Numbered from the stretch's first letter, positions 33,321 through 42,565 are shown. The stretch is DNA of 64,000 bases from FEN-1219 sp963728995 (GCA_963728995.1 CAVSMD010000006.1:124001-188000), one strand, 5' to 3'. Notes: generated by a model from the letters alone, not told the origin. Numbers and translations: made by a program.

Positions 33321-34919
33321 ATGGAGGTTGGAGAGAAGGCAGAGTGGTGGCGAGACAGCGTCATTTACCAGCTCATCGTGCCGTCGTTTCGCGACACCAC
33401 CGGCGACGGAATGGGCGACCTCGACGGAGTGCTGCAGCGTCTCGACTATTTGCAATGGCTCGGCGTCGGGGCCGTGTGGTTGTCGCCGATCTACCCCTCG
33501 CCCTTCATAGATCTGGGTTACGACGTACGCGACTACACCAACGTCGATAGCCGTTTTGGCACGCTCGCCACGCTCGACGAGCTAGTCGCGCAGGCGCACC
33601 AGCGCGATATCGCCGTGATCCTGGATTGGGTACCGGCCCATACCTCGAGCGAGCATCCATGGTTCATCGAGGCCTGCGAGGGGCGCGACAGCCACCGGCG
33701 CAACTGGTACGTGTGGGCGGATGCCCGAGAGAATGGCTCGCCGCCGAACAACTGGATCAGCATCTTCGGCGGCAGCGCGTGGCAGTGGCACGAGCCGACC
33801 GGCCAGTACTATCTGCACACGTTTCACCGCACACAACCGGACCTGAATTGGCACAACGTAGCGGTTCAGGACGCCATGCTGCAGACGTTGCGATTCTGGC
33901 TCGATCGCGGAATCGACGGGTTCCGCATCGATGCGTGTTGCCTGCTATTGAAGGATCCGCAGCTGCGAGATAACCCGACGAACCCGGAGTTCCACGACGG
34001 CGACGGACCCGATTCCCGGCTTCTTTCGACTCGCACGCGGGATCAGCCGGGCTTGCACGAGATCCTGGCTCGGATCCGGAGGCTGGTCGACTCCTACGAT
34101 GACCGCGTTCTGCTCGGCGAGCTGTATTTGCCGCTGGACAAGATCGTCGAGTTCTATGGCCGAGAGCGCCCGGAGCTGCACTTGCCGATGCACATGGCGG
34201 TTACCTGGACGCAGTGGAGCGCGGCCGCGCTGGGCGGTGTAATCGACGACTACGAAACACGCGTGCGCGAGCATGGCTGGCCGGCCATCGTGCTCAGCAC
34301 TCACGATACGCCGCGGCTCGCAGCTCGCGCGGGTCGCGCCCAGGCACGCGTCGGGGCGATGCTGCTCGCGACGCTGCGCGGTACGCCGGTGCTCTACTAC
34401 GGCGAGGAGATCGGCATGTGCGGTGTGTCGATCGCGCCCGAGCAGGCGCGCGACCCGCAGGGCCGCCGCACGGGTCGGAATCGCGACGGGGAACGGACCC
34501 CGATGCAATGGAACGGCCACGAGCCGAATGCCGGGTTCTCCGACGCCGAGCCGTGGCTGCCCGTCGCCGACGACGTCGCCGACTGCAGCGTGCTAGGGCA
34601 GAGTCACGATCCGCATTCCTTGCTGAGTCTGGTTCGTCGGCTCATCGAGGTGCGAAGCGGATCCGCCGCTCTGCGCGGCGGCGACTACAGGCGCATCGAT
34701 GGCCAGCCGCCGGACGTATACGCGTATCGTCGCTCGGCCGGGGCCGAACGTCTCGTCGTGGCGCTGAACTTCGGCCATGAGCCGCGGTCCGCGCGGCTCG
34801 ACGCCGCCGGTGGCACGATCATGCTCTCGACCCATCTCGATCGCGACGGCGAGCACTGCACGCAGGACCTCGCGCTGCGGTCCGACGAAGGTGTCATCGT
34901 GGTCATCGACGCCGAGTAA
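33321..34919 (+). CDS. GH13 alpha-glucosidase / trehalose-synthase-like enzyme
   Basis: 532 aa. (beta/alpha)8 barrel motifs in order: VIYQLIVPSFRDTTGDGMGD, AVWLSPIYPSPFIDLGYDVR, ILDWVPAHTS (region I), GFRIDACCLL (region II, nucleophile Asp), LLGELYLP (region III, acid/base Glu) and VLSTHDTPRLAAR (region IV, where most relatives have N-H-D). LYYGEEIGM and DGERTPMQWNG are typical of oligo-1,6-glucosidases, alpha-glucosidases and sucrose-active GH13 enzymes. No signal peptide, so it acts in the cytoplasm on short alpha-glucans. It ends 4 bp from the convergent debranching-enzyme gene; together they suggest glycogen or maltodextrin turnover. Confidence 0.88.
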   Translation: MEVGEKAEWWRDSVIYQLIVPSFRDTTGDGMGDLDGVLQRLDYLQWLGVGAVWLSPIYPSPFIDLGYDVRDYTNVDSRFGTLATLDELVAQAHQRDIAVILDWVPAHTSSEHPWFIEACEGRDSHRRNWYVWADARENGSPPNNWISIFGGSAWQWHEPTGQYYLHTFHRTQPDLNWHNVAVQDAMLQTLRFWLDRGIDGFRIDACCLLLKDPQLRDNPTNPEFHDGDGPDSRLLSTRTRDQPGLHEILARIRRLVDSYDDRVLLGELYLPLDKIVEFYGRERPELHLPMHMAVTWTQWSAAALGGVIDDYETRVREHGWPAIVLSTHDTPRLAARAGRAQARVGAMLLATLRGTPVLYYGEEIGMCGVSIAPEQARDPQGRRTGRNRDGERTPMQWNGHEPNAGFSDAEPWLPVADDVADCSVLGQSHDPHSLLSLVRRLIEVRSGSAALRGGDYRRIDGQPPDVYAYRRSAGAERLVVALNFGHEPRSARLDAAGGTIMLSTHLDRDGEHCTQDLALRSDEGVIVVIDAE

Positions 34920-34922
34920 CGG

Positions 34923-36986
34923 CTAGCCGCGCTCGTGTGATTCGAGGTCGAGGAGACAACGCAACAGCTCGGCGACGCTCCACGCCTGAGCGATACAGCC
35001 ACGCGGCGTGTAGGGCGGCTCGGCATCGAAGATCTCGCTGACACTACCGACGCAAGCGTCATCGAGGTGGGTCGCGGCGAAGTCGCGCAGCAACTCTTGC
35101 ATGACGCCTCCGTCGGCGGGATGCGTCTTCAACCACGCATCGACGAAGGGGCCGAGCAGCCAAGGCCAGACCGTGCCCTGGTGGTAGGCGGCGTCGCGAC
35201 TGCGTATGTCACCGTAGTAGCTCTTCGAGTAGCCGGGGCTCCCCGGAGCGAGCGAGCGCAGCCCCACCGGCGTCAGTAGCCGCTCGCGCACGACGCCGAG
35301 GACGGTCTTCCAGCGCTCGCGCTCGAGGATCGGGTGCCGCAACGAGATCGACAGGACCTGGTTCGGTCGACATGCGGCATCGTCCCCGTCCTCCCCGTCG
35401 ACGACGTCATAGAGATAGTCGCCCGCTGCGTACCAGAATCGCTCGTTGAACGAGATCTTCGCCCGCTGCGCGTGGCCGTTCCAGCGAGCAGCGGCTTCGC
35501 GGTCACCCCGAGCATCCAGCCAGCCTCCGAGCAGGCGCAACGCGTTGTACCAAAGTGCGTTGATCTCCACCGCTTTGCCGCGTCGCGGCGTCACGACCCA
35601 ATCGCCGACTTTGGCGTCCATCCAGGTCAACTGAAAGCCGGGCGCGCCCTGTCGCAGCAGCCCGTCCGCGGCGTCGACGCCAATGCCGAAACGCGTGCCC
35701 CGTAAATGAGCCTCCGCGACCTCGACCAGCTTCGGCAGCAGCGCGTCGAGCAGCGCGCGGCCTTGTGCACGTTCGACATAGCGATCGACGGCATGAAAGA
35801 ACCACAGCGTTGCGTCGGCCGTGTGATAGACCGCCGCGTTTTCCCCTTCGGGAAACAGATTCGGGATCAGTCCATCGCGGATCGCATCGCCGAACGTGCG
35901 GAGAATGCTCTCCGCGTCGCGATGCCGCTGGGTCGCGAGCGCGAGCCCCTCGAGTGCGATCATGGTGTCACGACCCCAATCCGTGAACCAGTGGTAGCCG
36001 GCGATCACGGTACGCGTGTGCGCGCCTTCTGCGCGCAGCCGTGCAGCGCTGCTCGAACGGCCCACAGGGTGGACGATGAACTGATCGGCGGCGAGCACGA
36101 GTTCTGCCGCCAGCGAGTCGTGCGGGCTCGAAGCTTTCAGGAGCTGCGTTCGGCGTGTGCGCTCGGCGGCCAAGGCCGCAGCCGGAGCGAGCGCCGCCAA
36201 GGTCTCCCAGGGCTCCGTCGAGGCCACGAGTGCTGCCGGAGCATCGCGGTCCACGGTCAAACGAAAGTAGCCGGGGCTCGTTAGGGTGCCGCGGTGCTCG
36301 TAGCCGCGCGCTTCCTCCGTCGCGTACAACGACTCCGGCAGCGTGTGCCGTTCCATCGTGAAGCTTTGGCCTCGCCCATGAGCCATCAGGCGCAGCGGCG
36401 GCAGGCCGTCCGCGGTGACCTCGTAGCACCGATCGTACTCCGTCAAGCGCAGCGCGTCCGGCGGCGGCGTGTCGACGGGATCGTCGTGCGAACGGTTGTG
36501 CACGGCGACTCTGAGCTTCATGTGCAGCGGGCCCTGTCCATCGAGCAGCGTGTAGATGAGGTGCACGCTGTTCTGCAGGTACGGCATCAAGACGCGCTTC
36601 TCGAGCAACACGCTGCCGGCCGCGTAGCGCCACACCGGGAGACCTTGCTCCAGGACGAAAGTCGTCAGCTCCGCGGTCTTTGCCCGCCCGACACGCGCGT
36701 CCGCGAAGCCATAACCCAGCTCGAAAGCACGGCCGTCCGGGAGCCGCACGCGCTCACCGACATGCGGCAACAACATTCGCCGGCCGAACGGTGGCGGCAG
36801 CGCGGCCACGAGAAAGCCGTGATAGCGGCGCGTCGGCATGCCACCGATCGTTCCAGACGCATATCCTCCCAACCCGTTCGTCACGAGCCATTCGCGCATG
36901 AGCAAGAGCTGGCGCTTCGACGGCGCCGCCGAGTGCAGGGAGATCCGGCGCAGCGGTCGATCGAACCGTGCGATTTGCTCGAGCAT
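34923..36986 (-). CDS. Glycogen debranching enzyme, GH133 amylo-alpha-1,6-glucosidase type
   Basis: 687 aa from ATG 36986 (AAGGAG 10 nt upstream); the frame is open further, but that part would lie upstream of the predicted mRNA start. The N-terminal domain begins REWLVTNGLGGYASGTIGGM, then PTRRYHGFLVAALPPPFGRR, the GDE_N hallmark. The (alpha/alpha)6 C-terminal barrel has AGYHWFTDWGRDTMIALEGL with its catalytic-region Asp, LWFFHAVDRYV, LTWMDAKVGDWVVTPRRGKA and YHQGTVWPWLLGPFVDA. It hydrolyses alpha-1,6 branch glucose of glycogen. Sigma-54 control (37027-37040) links it to the regulon. Confidence 0.92.
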   Translation of the reverse strand: MLEQIARFDRPLRRISLHSAAPSKRQLLLMREWLVTNGLGGYASGTIGGMPTRRYHGFLVAALPPPFGRRMLLPHVGERVRLPDGRAFELGYGFADARVGRAKTAELTTFVLEQGLPVWRYAAGSVLLEKRVLMPYLQNSVHLIYTLLDGQGPLHMKLRVAVHNRSHDDPVDTPPPDALRLTEYDRCYEVTADGLPPLRLMAHGRGQSFTMERHTLPESLYATEEARGYEHRGTLTSPGYFRLTVDRDAPAALVASTEPWETLAALAPAAALAAERTRRTQLLKASSPHDSLAAELVLAADQFIVHPVGRSSSAARLRAEGAHTRTVIAGYHWFTDWGRDTMIALEGLALATQRHRDAESILRTFGDAIRDGLIPNLFPEGENAAVYHTADATLWFFHAVDRYVERAQGRALLDALLPKLVEVAEAHLRGTRFGIGVDAADGLLRQGAPGFQLTWMDAKVGDWVVTPRRGKAVEINALWYNALRLLGGWLDARGDREAAARWNGHAQRAKISFNERFWYAAGDYLYDVVDGEDGDDAACRPNQVLSISLRHPILERERWKTVLGVVRERLLTPVGLRSLAPGSPGYSKSYYGDIRSRDAAYHQGTVWPWLLGPFVDAWLKTHPADGGVMQELLRDFAATHLDDACVGSVSEIFDAEPPYTPRGCIAQAWSVAELLRCLLDLESHERG

Positions 36987-37003
36987 CGCTGGCGAGCTCC
37001 TTA

Positions 37004-37016
37004 CGTCAAGGCTGCA
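37004..37016. promoter_or_regulatory. Degenerate TGYAA-N3-TTRCA palindrome
   Basis: CGTCAAGGCTGCA (7 of 10 positions), 51-63 bp upstream of the -24 element at 37067, the same spacing as at 29835. Weak alone; listed for its position. Confidence 0.25.
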
Positions 37017-37026
37017 GCCAGCCAGA

Positions 37027-37040
37027 GCAAGAAGCATGCC
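37027..37040 (-). promoter_or_regulatory. Sigma-54 promoter, debranching-enzyme gene
   Basis: TGGCATGCTTCTTGCT on the minus strand, GG-N10-GC. Predicted start ~37015. Confidence 0.78.
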
Positions 37041-37066
37041 ACGCGGCAGCCGCGCGCGGCGGCATT

Positions 37067-37080
37067 GGCACGTGCCTTGC
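37067..37080 (+). promoter_or_regulatory. Sigma-54 promoter, barrel gene 37114
   Basis: TGGCACGTGCCTTGCA, GG-N10-GC, full consensus. Predicted start ~37092; 22-nt leader with AAGGAGAG. Confidence 0.82.
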
Positions 37081-37113
37081 ACACGGACGGACATACGCGA
37101 AAGGAGAGAATTC

Positions 37114-37689
37114 ATGCGTCATGTACGATACGTGCGACGACTGCTCGTGGCTCTGAGCTTGCTGGCCGGGACCTGCTCGGCACAACCCTACGCGAGCGCG
37201 CATCTCGGGTATGCCAATGCCAACATGGCGCTCGGCGCCCCCTATAACGGCGTCGTCGACGATCGCTCGCTGCTGTTCGGGGTCGACGTCGGTTTCAACC
37301 TGCTACGTCGGTGGGGCGTCGAGTTCGGCATCGACACTTACCGGGGCTTCGATGGTCGAGCGACACCGTGCGCGGTCGGTGCAGTGTGCTCGCCGATTCA
37401 GCAATCGATTAGCGACAACGACATCAGGATCTCGCGCCTTGCCGTCGTTCCGAAGATCAACATCGGCCCAACGCGAGTGTTCGCGAAGGTCGGCTACTAC
37501 CACGCGCGTATCGACACACCCATTGATCTGCCGGATAGCGTCTTCAAGAAGAACGGGTTGCTGCTCGGCGCCGGCGTGCGGTGGTACTTCCGCAAGCCAT
37601 GGAGCGTATCGGTAGAAGCGACACGGTTCGACGCCAATCTCTATCAATTCGACGTGGGGGTCGGCTGGGGCTTTCGAGCCTTCGAATAG
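37114..37689 (+). CDS. OmpA-like eight-stranded outer-membrane beta-barrel
   Basis: 191 aa from ATG 37114. Signal peptide YVRRLLVALSLLAGTCSA-QP. Amphipathic strands: YASAHLGYANANMALGAPYN, LLFGVDVGFNLLRRWGVEFG, RVFAKVGYYHARID, NGLLLGAGVRWYFRKPWSVS, and the end YQFDVGVGWGFRAFE, whose terminal Phe-containing strand suits BAM recognition. The length fits small porin-like OMP_b-brl/OmpW-type proteins. A cysteine pair (ATPCAVGAVCSP) sits in a surface loop. Function unknown. Single gene with its own sigma-54 promoter. Confidence 0.8.
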   Translation: MRHVRYVRRLLVALSLLAGTCSAQPYASAHLGYANANMALGAPYNGVVDDRSLLFGVDVGFNLLRRWGVEFGIDTYRGFDGRATPCAVGAVCSPIQQSISDNDIRISRLAVVPKINIGPTRVFAKVGYYHARIDTPIDLPDSVFKKNGLLLGAGVRWYFRKPWSVSVEATRFDANLYQFDVGVGWGFRAFE

Positions 37690-37698
37690 AATCCGCCG

Positions 37699-37995
37699 TC
37701 AGTCTTCTTCGGGCCATTCGACGTCGCCGAGAGCCGGAGGCCGTGCCGCCGCCGACTCACCGTCGTCGAGATCGGCGGAATCGACATCGACGGGGCCGCG
37801 CCAGTCCTCGGGAGGGGCCACCACCTCGAGCTCCAGTGAATACCACTCCTTGAGGTCCATTTCCTCGATCTGTCCATCGTAATGCTGGAGCTCCACGACG
37901 CCGCCCTTCGCGTCTACGTCGTTGACGACGAACGTCCCGTCCTGACCGAGACGCTGGTACCAGGTGCCGGCGACCGGCTCGATATCGGTGCTCAT
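37699..37995 (-). CDS. Small acidic protein, probably DUF6763-like
   Basis: 98 aa. VAGTWYQRLGQDGTFVVNDV, then GGVVELQHYDGQIEEMDLKE and WYSLELEVVAPPEDWRGPVD match a small acidic gammaproteobacterial family (G-x-W-Y-Q...V-E-x-Q-x-F-D-G-x-x-E-E...P-E-D-W-x-G-P) that I recall as DUF6763; the number is from memory. Cytoplasmic; no known function. Co-directional with and 6 bp downstream of the second PPC gene, so probably one operon. Confidence 0.7.
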   Translation of the reverse strand: MSTDIEPVAGTWYQRLGQDGTFVVNDVDAKGGVVELQHYDGQIEEMDLKEWYSLELEVVAPPEDWRGPVDVDSADLDDGESAAARPPALGDVEWPEED

Positions 37996-38001
37996 GGCAA
38001 A

Positions 38002-38436
38002 TCAGATCCGGAGCAGCGCGAGACCCGTCTCGGGGTCGCGGCGGCGCTGCAGGTGCGTCGGCGTCTCGGTGACGATCACTTCGAGCGTAGGGCGTACCGT
38101 TCCCTCGAGCAGATGTCCACCGTGTGCCAGCGCGTCGGCCGTTGCGATGACCACGTGCGCATGCAGCTTTTGCTTGCCGTTTTCGCCGAGCGCGAAGTCG
38201 CCCACCAAGCTCAGCACCTCCATCTGCTCGTGCAGCGGGACCCGTCGATAATCCTTTTCGTCCCAATCGAAGAAGCCCAGTACGACGCTGTCGAACGCGC
38301 CCAAGCCGCGAATGCTGCTGGCGTGCAATGACTGGTCGCGCGCGAAGCGCTCGAGCTGGGTGACCACCTCGTCGCCTTTGTCGAATACGAGACCGAAAGT
38401 CCGCAACGTTCCGCCGTTCAGCTCCCTCCAGCGCAT
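38002..38436 (-). CDS. PPC (DUF296) domain protein, paralogue 2
   Basis: 144 aa from ATG 38436 (AGGAGCTTCGCG upstream), the start set by alignment with the copy at 18861. Core: LHASSIRGLGAFDSVVLGFF, DWDEKDYRRVPLHEQMEVLS, KLHAHVVIATADALAHGGHL and LEGTVRPTLEVIVTETPTHL. The two PPC proteins share their length, start and ending (DPETGLALLRI versus DPNTGLALVSA), so they are duplicates within 20 kb, each with its own sigma-54 promoter. They could form mixed trimers; that is inference. Confidence 0.85.
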   Translation of the reverse strand: MRWRELNGGTLRTFGLVFDKGDEVVTQLERFARDQSLHASSIRGLGAFDSVVLGFFDWDEKDYRRVPLHEQMEVLSLVGDFALGENGKQKLHAHVVIATADALAHGGHLLEGTVRPTLEVIVTETPTHLQRRRDPETGLALLRI

Positions 38437-38471
38437 CGCGAAGCTCCTGTTTGGGACGACTCGCTGGCGCT

Positions 38472-38485
38472 GCAAGAAGCTTGCC
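38472..38485 (-). promoter_or_regulatory. Sigma-54 promoter, PPC gene 2
   Basis: CGGCAAGCTTCTTGCA on the minus strand, GG-N10-GC. Predicted start ~38460. Confidence 0.7.
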
Positions 38486-38497
38486 GTCCGAGTCACT

Positions 38498-38511
38498 GGC
38501 ACAGTTCCTGC
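38498..38511 (+). promoter_or_regulatory. Sigma-54 promoter, FAD/Fe-S dehydrogenase gene
   Basis: TGGCACAGTTCCTGCA, GG-N10-GC. Predicted start ~38523, 24 nt before the ATG. Divergent from the PPC promoter; cores are 12 bp apart. Confidence 0.75.
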
Positions 38512-38533
38512 AGAATCGGTCCCGGTCTTCGGA

Positions 38534-38546
38534 TGCAAGGATTGCA
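38534..38546. promoter_or_regulatory. TGYAA-N3-TTRCA palindrome (perfect)
   Basis: TGCAAGGATTGCA, 49-61 bp upstream of the PPC -24 element on the minus strand and directly abutting the ATG (38547) of the divergent dehydrogenase gene, covering its ribosome-binding site. Confidence 0.55.
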
Positions 38547-41504
38547 ATGCACGCCCACGTCACGGACCCGGCGAGAACTCTGGATGGCGCACACGCGCGG
38601 CGCGCAGCGGCGAGCAGCGGCGAGCGTTCCTCCTTGGACAGCGACGAGCTCGCGCGCGAGCTGCGGCGGCACGTCGCCGGCGAAGTGCGGTTCGGCATTG
38701 GCGATCGATCGCTGTACGCCACGGATGCGTCGAACTATCGGCAGATGCCGATCGGTGTGGTCGTGCCGCGCACCGTCGACGACGTGATCGCGGCGGTTGG
38801 CGTGTGCCGCGAGCGGGATGCCCCGCTCCTCGCGCGCGGCGGCGGCACTAGTCTCGCGGGCCAATGCTGCAATACGGCCGTCGTGCTCGACATGTCGAAG
38901 TACCTGCGGGGCGTGCTGGAGCTCGATCCCGACGCTCGGCGCGCGCTCGTGGAGCCCGGCTGCGTGCTCGATGACCTGCGTGCTCGCGCCGAGCGCTATC
39001 GGCTGACGTTTGGGCCAGATCCTGCGACCCACGATCACAATACGTTGGGCGGCATGATCGGCAACAACTCGTGCGGTGTGCACGCCCTGATGGCGGGCCG
39101 CACCGTGGACAACGTCAACGCGCTTGAAGTCTTGACGTACTCCGGCGAGCGTCTGCGCGTGGGGGCCACCAGCGACGCCGATTTCGAGCGCATCGTCGCG
39201 ACCGGAGGTCCGGTGGCGGACCTGTATGTGGGCCTGAAGCGCCTCCGCGATCGATACGCGGACGCGATCAGAGCCCGGTTCCCGAAGATCCCGCGACGGG
39301 TCTCCGGCTATAACCTGGACGAGCTCCTCCCGGAGAGCGGCTTCAACGTCGCGCGCGCTCTGGTGGGCACGGAGGGCACCTGCGTCACGGTCTTGCGTGC
39401 CGATCTCAGGCTCGTGCCGAGCCCACCCAGCCGGATTCTCGTGGTGATGGGCTATCCCGACATCTACTCGGCCGGGGATCAGGTGCCGGAGATCCTCGAG
39501 CATGGCCCGATTGGGCTCGAAGGTCTGGACGACGTGCTCACGAAGTACATGCGCGACAAGCACATGCACGAGGACGATCTCGAGCTGTTGCCGGAAGGTA
39601 AAGGATGGTTGATGGCGGAGTTCGGCGGCGACACGCCGGAGGACGCGCAAGCGCAAGCACGGCGGTTCGCCGCGGCGTTGGCGCGCGGCTCCGCGCCGCC
39701 GCAGATTCGCGTCGTGGACGATGCGCACGACCAAGCTCGAATCTGGCGGGTCCGCGAGTCGGGTCTCGGCGCCACGGCCCACCTCGTCGGGCAGCCCGAC
39801 AATTGGCCGGGGTGGGAGGATTCCGCCGTGCCGCCGGCGCGCATCGGCCCCTATCTGCGGGATTTCCGCGCGCTGCTCGATCGCTATGGGTATGGCTGCT
39901 CGCTCTATGGCCACTTCGGCGACGGTTGCGTGCACGTGCGAATCGACTTCGATCTGTCCTCGCGCGCGGGCATCGAGCGTTACAAAGCATTCACGTCCGA
40001 TGCGGCCGATCTGGTCGTGAGCTACGGCGGCTCCCTATCGGGCGAGCACGGCGACGGCCAGGCGCGCGCCGATCTGTTGCCGAAGATGTACGGGGCGGAG
40101 CTCGTCGACGCGTTTCGACAGTTCAAGCGCCTGTGGGACCCGCGCAACCGCATGAATCCCGGCAAGGTCGTGGATCCGTATCCGCGCGATGCGAATTTGC
40201 GGCTCGGTGCGGACTACAGGCCGCCGGCGCTCGAGACGGTGTTCGCCTACGACAAGGACAACGGCAGCTTCGCGGGCGCTGCGCTGCGGTGCGTGGGGGT
40301 AGGCAAGTGCCGCCGCACGGGCGGCGGTGTCATGTGTCCGAGCTACATGGCTACGCTCGAGGAGAAGCACTCCACGCGCGGCCGCGCGCGCTTGTTGCAC
40401 GAGATGGTCGTCATGAAGCGCGGTGACGCAGCGGCCGACGGCGGTTGGCGCAGCGCCGCCGTGCATGATGCACTCGACCTTTGTCTTTCGTGCAAAGGCT
40501 GCCTGAGCGACTGCCCGGTCGACGTGGACATGGCCACTTACAAAGCCGAGTTCAACTATCACTATTACCGGGGACGCTTGCGGCCGCGCGCCGCGTACTC
40601 GATGGGGTTGATCTACTGGTGGTGCCGGGCCGCGTCGTTGACACCGGGCGTGGTGAATTGGCTGGCTCGAGCGCCACTCACGAGCGGCTGGCTCAAAGCC
40701 CTGGGCGGCATCGCCCAGGAACGCCGGCTGCCGAGCTTCGCCCACGAAACGTTCCTTCACTGGTATCGGCGCCGACAGCGGGCGCCCCAAGGTAGCCGAA
40801 GCGTGGTGCTGTGGCCCGATACCTTCAACAACCATCTGCAGCCCGAGAATCTTGCCGCAGCCGTCGAGGTGCTCGAGGCGGCTGGATTTCGGGTGCTGCT
40901 GCCGCGGCGCATTCTCTGCTGTGCGCGCCCCTTGTACGCATGGGGCATGCTCGATGTCGCCAAGCGCCAGCTGCGCGCCGTCATGGACGAGCTCGGCAGC
41001 GCCGGCTTCGCAGCGCTGCCCGTCGTCGGCCTGGAGCCCGCTTGTGTCGCTACGTTCAGAGACGAGCTCGTGAACCTGTTCCCGCGTGATCCCAGAGCGC
41101 GGCAGCTGGCGGAGCGGACGTTCATGCTCGGCGAATTTCTGGCCCGACAGCCGGACTTTCGCGTGCCGACGCTGCCCCGCCGTGCGCTCGTGCATGCGCA
41201 CTGCAACCACCGGGCGGTCATCGGCCTCTCTGGCGAGCGACGGATACTGGACGGCATGGGCCTCGACTATGAGCTACTCGACTCCGGATGCTGCGGCATG
41301 GCGGGGCCGTTCGGCTTCGAGAAGGATCACTACGAGCTGTCGATGAAAATCGGGGAACGCGTGCTGTTGCCGGCCGTGCGCGCCGCCGCGACGGACACGC
41401 TGATCATCAGCGACGGCTATGCCTGTCGCGAGCAGATCGCGCAGACGACGAACCGCACCGCGATCCATCTGGCCGAAGCGCTTCGCATGGCTATCAGAGC
41501 ATGA
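38547..41504 (+). CDS. Fused FAD-linked oxidase and Fe-S/CCG dehydrogenase (D-lactate/2-hydroxyglutarate type)
   Basis: 985 aa from ATG 38547. Residues ~60-280: PCMH FAD domain (VVPRTVDDVIAAVGVCRERD, LLARGGGTSLAGQ, HNTLGGMIGNNSCGVHALMA). ~290-560: FAD-oxidase C-terminal domain (LYGHFGDGCVHVRI; SLSGEHGDGQARADLLPKMY). From ~575: ferredoxin-type clusters (GVGKCRRTGGGVMCPSYMAT; LCLSCKGCLSDCPVD). The last ~250 residues hold CCG-type motifs (VGLEPACVATF; DSGCCGMAGPFGFEKDHYEL). It merges in one chain what GlcD and GlpC/GlcF subunits do separately: oxidation of a D-2-hydroxy acid with electron transfer to quinone. Soluble or peripheral on the inner membrane. Confidence 0.88.
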   Translation: MHAHVTDPARTLDGAHARRAAASSGERSSLDSDELARELRRHVAGEVRFGIGDRSLYATDASNYRQMPIGVVVPRTVDDVIAAVGVCRERDAPLLARGGGTSLAGQCCNTAVVLDMSKYLRGVLELDPDARRALVEPGCVLDDLRARAERYRLTFGPDPATHDHNTLGGMIGNNSCGVHALMAGRTVDNVNALEVLTYSGERLRVGATSDADFERIVATGGPVADLYVGLKRLRDRYADAIRARFPKIPRRVSGYNLDELLPESGFNVARALVGTEGTCVTVLRADLRLVPSPPSRILVVMGYPDIYSAGDQVPEILEHGPIGLEGLDDVLTKYMRDKHMHEDDLELLPEGKGWLMAEFGGDTPEDAQAQARRFAAALARGSAPPQIRVVDDAHDQARIWRVRESGLGATAHLVGQPDNWPGWEDSAVPPARIGPYLRDFRALLDRYGYGCSLYGHFGDGCVHVRIDFDLSSRAGIERYKAFTSDAADLVVSYGGSLSGEHGDGQARADLLPKMYGAELVDAFRQFKRLWDPRNRMNPGKVVDPYPRDANLRLGADYRPPALETVFAYDKDNGSFAGAALRCVGVGKCRRTGGGVMCPSYMATLEEKHSTRGRARLLHEMVVMKRGDAAADGGWRSAAVHDALDLCLSCKGCLSDCPVDVDMATYKAEFNYHYYRGRLRPRAAYSMGLIYWWCRAASLTPGVVNWLARAPLTSGWLKALGGIAQERRLPSFAHETFLHWYRRRQRAPQGSRSVVLWPDTFNNHLQPENLAAAVEVLEAAGFRVLLPRRILCCARPLYAWGMLDVAKRQLRAVMDELGSAGFAALPVVGLEPACVATFRDELVNLFPRDPRARQLAERTFMLGEFLARQPDFRVPTLPRRALVHAHCNHRAVIGLSGERRILDGMGLDYELLDSGCCGMAGPFGFEKDHYELSMKIGERVLLPAVRAAATDTLIISDGYACREQIAQTTNRTAIHLAEALRMAIRA

Positions 41505-41511
41505 GCGCGTC

Positions 41512-42504
41512 TCAGATCAGATAGACTGCGGCCAGCAAGCAGGCCGCGGCGGCGAACGCCGTGCCGGCAACCCAGGACCATCGATATTTCGACAGTCGCC
41601 ACTGGGTGCTGCGTAACAGCGTATCCTTGCCGAAGCGTCCTTCGGCCGCCGCCGCGCGCGCCACGGGGGCATACAGATTTCCCGGGCGCGGGCCGCACGG
41701 CTCGTCGAGCATCTGGCCATCGATGGCTATGTCGGCCGCGCGCCGCTCGGCCAAGCCCGGCACCAGACGGCTCGCCCAAATCGTCTTGACCGCGGGCCAG
41801 CCCACCCAGAACTCGCGGCGCGGCCGTAGCGCTGCGCGCACGATGGCGTCGGCGGCGAGCGACGGCTCGAAGATCGGTGCGATAGGGCGTGGATGCTTCG
41901 GTAGATAGGAGCGTGCCCACTCGAATTGCGGCGTGTTGAAGGCCGATAGGTGCACCATCGTGATCCGCACGCCGCTGCGCTGGGCCCGCAGCTCGCAACG
42001 TAACGCATTGGTGAAGCCCCGAATGCCATGCTTCGCGCCGCAATAAGCGGACTGCAGGGGAATTCCTTGAAACGCCAACGCAGAGCCCACCTGGATGATG
42101 ACCCCCTGGTCGCGACGTTGCATGCGTCGCAGTGCTGCGAACGTGCCGTAGACGGCGCCCAGGTACGTGTTCTGTGTAACCTTTGCGAAATCGTTCGGCG
42201 TCATGTCGATGAATCGTCCGAAGACGGTCGTCATCGCGTTGTTGACCCAGACGTCGATCGGGCCCAGGGTCTCCTCGATGGCGGCCGCGGCGCTGTCCAC
42301 GGCGTCGAAATCGCTCATGTCCACGACCCAGCCGCGGCCCTGCCTGCGAAGCGCGGCACTCACCGCTTCGACGCGGTGCGGGTCGCGTGACAGCGCCGCC
42401 ACTTTGGCGCCGGCGCGTGCAAACGCGGTCACGGCGGCGTAACCGATGCCGGCGGTGCCGCCCGTCACGACCACGACCTTGTCTTTCAGGGATCGAAGAC
42501 TCAC
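41512..42504 (-). CDS. Short-chain dehydrogenase/reductase with C-terminal membrane segment
   Basis: 330 aa from GTG 42504 (VSLRSLKDKVVVVTGG). Rossmann motif TGGTAGIGYAAVTAFARAGA, WVNNAMTTVFG (N-N-A-G variant), catalytic Ser in IIQVGSALAF and Tyr/Lys in QSAYCGAKHGIRGF. After residue ~240 an extension follows, ending in a hydrophobic helix (WVAGTAFAAAACLLAAVYLI) that would anchor the enzyme in the membrane. Oxidises or reduces an unidentified alcohol/ketone with NAD(P). Its predicted sigma-54 start (~42505) falls on the base before the start codon, implying a leaderless mRNA or a second promoter. Confidence 0.85.
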   Translation of the reverse strand: MSLRSLKDKVVVVTGGTAGIGYAAVTAFARAGAKVAALSRDPHRVEAVSAALRRQGRGWVVDMSDFDAVDSAAAAIEETLGPIDVWVNNAMTTVFGRFIDMTPNDFAKVTQNTYLGAVYGTFAALRRMQRRDQGVIIQVGSALAFQGIPLQSAYCGAKHGIRGFTNALRCELRAQRSGVRITMVHLSAFNTPQFEWARSYLPKHPRPIAPIFEPSLAADAIVRAALRPRREFWVGWPAVKTIWASRLVPGLAERRAADIAIDGQMLDEPCGPRPGNLYAPVARAAAAEGRFGKDTLLRSTQWRLSKYRWSWVAGTAFAAAACLLAAVYLI

Positions 42505-42516
42505 CCCACCGTATTT

Positions 42517-42530
42517 GCACGTTTCATGCC
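42517..42530 (-). promoter_or_regulatory. Sigma-54 promoter, SDR gene
   Basis: CGGCATGAAACGTGCA on the minus strand, GG-N10-GC; the -12 box is GTGC rather than TTGC. Predicted start ~42505. Confidence 0.55.
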
Positions 42531-42565
42531 GCTGCCATCGCGTCGCCGCCGAGCACGGCTTTCGT